A DNA stretch of 64,000 nt from Acidobacteriota bacterium. GTDB lineage: Bacteria > Acidobacteriota > Terriglobia > Bryobacterales > Bryobacteraceae. Every line of letters starts with the position of its first letter. Within the stretch, counting starts at the first letter, position 1. The DNA lies in contig JACTMJ010000031.1 in assembly GCA_014584705.1 (NCBI GenBank), positions 1 to 64,000 on the forward strand, read 5' to 3'. Of the stretch, positions 62,824 through 64,000 are shown in pieces. Below the pieces are notes generated by a model. The model was not told where the DNA came from, made no database searches, and was given only the letters and a program-made list of their open reading frames with translations. A program made the position numbers and the translations under genes.

Positions 62824-63999
62824 CTATTTTGCCGAGACCGACGGCGATTCCGCCGTAAAGTGCAAGTCCTGGTAATCGAAGCTGAAATCGGCGAGATCAG
62901 AGATGGCAAGCATCCGGAAGCCGGAAACGCCGCCGTCGATCCGATGGGAGAAGTGAACGTAGGCGTCAGGGATGGTGGGGTCCTGCCAGCGCACGATGAA
63001 GGTATCGAGATGGAAGTGCTCCAGCGGACCATGCATCGAGGGGGTGCCGAGGAAACGGAGGTAAAGGTTGTTGTCCCTCACTTCGATGGTTGCCTTTCCA
63101 TACCAGGGATCCGTGTAGCTCTTCGCATAGCTGGCCAAAGGCAGCGACGGCCGGGTACTAGGAATGCGCGCGGCGAAGGCTTTCGCTTCCTTCTCGTTCG
63201 CTTCCCGGCGGGTTTTGGAGGCGCTGGCGATGTACGCCGAGATCCAGTCGGCAGGCGGCAGACCGAAATAGTGATCGAGGATGTGATAGCCGATTGATTG
63301 GAAGGCCCCGGTCTCTTCCTGATTCGTGAGAACGAGAATTCCTAGCTTCTCCTCCAGCACGAGCAATGTCAGGCTCACCATTCCGGTGAGTCCTCCAGTG
63401 TGGGTAACGACCTTGCGGCCCTGATAATCGCGCAGGCTCCAGCCCAGCCCGTAGGCGGCGAAATTTGGTCTCGTGCTCTTGAGAGCCGGGATTGGCTCGG
63501 GAATGCGTATCGGGATTTGGGCGCTCCACATCTCTGCTGCCTGTTTCTCGGAAAACAACGCGGCTCCGTTTGGAAGCCTGCCTCCGGCTAGTTGCAGGGC
63601 GACCCACTTGGCCAGATCACTGACGTTGGACTTGATGCCCGCGGCAGCGGCCCAGACGGCATCTCTGGTGGGAGGGATGGGCTTTAGCGTGCCCTCCAAC
63701 CGCCAACCTTTGGAATGCGGCACGGCGAGGTTGTCGGTTTGCGGGTCAAGGCCCTCGCTCGTGATTTTCGTCTCGTTCATCCCAAGCGGGGCAAAGATAC
63801 GCTCGCGAACGAAATCTTCCCAACGCTTGCCGGATACCGCGGCAACCACTTCCCCCGCCACCACGTAGCCCAGGTTGTTGTAGGCATAGCGGCTGCGCGG
63901 GCTGGAAACCAGCGGCAAATACCGAGCGGCGGCGATAACCTGCGCCCGGCTGAACGTCGTGTCCGGCCAGTAGAGCAGGTCGCCCGCGCCCAGGCCCAT
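62824..63999 (-). CDS. Serine hydrolase, beta-lactamase class C / penicillin-binding type (partial)
   Basis: The frame runs off the right edge, so the N-terminus with the SxxK motif is missing. The visible 391 residues have YAYNNLGY (the YxN motif) and HTGGLTG in place of the KTG motif. A small C-terminal beta domain of the DUF3471 type follows (YGKATIEVRDNNLYLRFLG, LEHFHLDTFIVRW). Such proteins are often exported esterases or peptidases; the substrate is unknown. It is on the minus strand, 207 bases upstream of the YciI gene, with nothing recognisable in the gap. Confidence 0.85.
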   Translation of the reverse strand: MGLGAGDLLYWPDTTFSRAQVIAAARYLPLVSSPRSRYAYNNLGYVVAGEVVAAVSGKRWEDFVRERIFAPLGMNETKITSEGLDPQTDNLAVPHSKGWRLEGTLKPIPPTRDAVWAAAAGIKSNVSDLAKWVALQLAGGRLPNGAALFSEKQAAEMWSAQIPIRIPEPIPALKSTRPNFAAYGLGWSLRDYQGRKVVTHTGGLTGMVSLTLLVLEEKLGILVLTNQEETGAFQSIGYHILDHYFGLPPADWISAYIASASKTRREANEKEAKAFAARIPSTRPSLPLASYAKSYTDPWYGKATIEVRDNNLYLRFLGTPSMHGPLEHFHLDTFIVRWQDPTIPDAYVHFSHRIDGGVSGFRMLAISDLADFSFDYQDLHFTAESPSVSAK

Positions 64000-64000
64000 T

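Noticed and set aside
1-64000. CRISPR arrays or insertion sequences
   Set aside because: No regularly spaced short repeats with unique spacers and no transposase-like protein were seen.

Overview
The window (64 kb, GC-rich) looks like a chromosome segment of an Acidobacteriota bacterium of the Solibacter/Bryobacterales type. The main reasons are: a BACON-repeat surface protein ending in the domain first defined in Solibacter (TIGR03437 type); a TonB-dependent receptor with an N-terminal carboxypeptidase-regulatory-like domain; futalosine-pathway menaquinone genes (mqnA, mqnC); and many Tat- or Sec-exported sugar-catabolism proteins (Gfo/Idh/MocA, ThuA, DUF1080, PQQ dehydrogenase). All assignments come from reading translations and motifs by eye; no database search was run.

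Layout. 1-4.6 kb: the 3' part of the BACON-repeat gene, then a secreted GH2 glycosidase. 4.6-6.6 kb: the ribosome-assembly GTPase Der and a hypothetical. 6.7-7.9 kb: an isolated contractile-tail sheath gene. 7.9-9.9 kb: mqnC and mqnA, overlapping head to tail. 9.9-16.9 kb: secreted phosphodiesterase, TonB-dependent receptor, tandem alpha/beta hydrolase. 17-21.4 kb: a two-gene unit with a TPR/DUF5107 protein and a DUF4832 glycosidase-like protein. 21.6-28.1 kb: PQQ dehydrogenase, sialidase-like protein, and a DUF1080 / sugar isomerase / Gfo-Idh operon that reads like a 3-keto-glycoside route. 28-31.4 kb: MFS transporter and S9 peptidase. 31.5-35.7 kb: DUF362, exported RidA, exported SelA-like PLP enzyme and secreted deacetylase-type amidohydrolase. 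35.7-38 kb: Gfo/Idh plus ThuA. 38-49.8 kb: GT39-like membrane protein, ComF, HNH nuclease, IF-3 with a coupled small ORF, beta-propeller phosphoesterase, ankyrin protein, and a NarX-type histidine kinase with its LuxR-type regulator.

50.1-61 kb is the accessory region. It starts at a tRNA-Glu(CTC) gene. Next is a 1360-residue protein that joins a HigA-like HTH to a putative PD-(D/E)XK nuclease-like domain and a long helical region; its promoter contains a perfect palindrome. Then come a decayed Fic gene, a scar of a tyrosine integrase, a radical SAM/SPASM gene, and a 1038-residue PLD-nuclease/SF2-helicase protein. This resembles a worn genomic island with defence cargo and is the best candidate here for an undescribed system. 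61-64 kb returns to housekeeping and accessory genes: a di-haem peroxidase, a YciI protein, and a serine hydrolase cut by the window end.

Most genes appear to serve heterotrophic use of plant or microbial polysaccharides: secreted hydrolases and oxidoreductases release or oxidise sugars, and the TonB-dependent receptor and MFS protein may move products. The isolated sheath gene and the island genes do not fit this theme.
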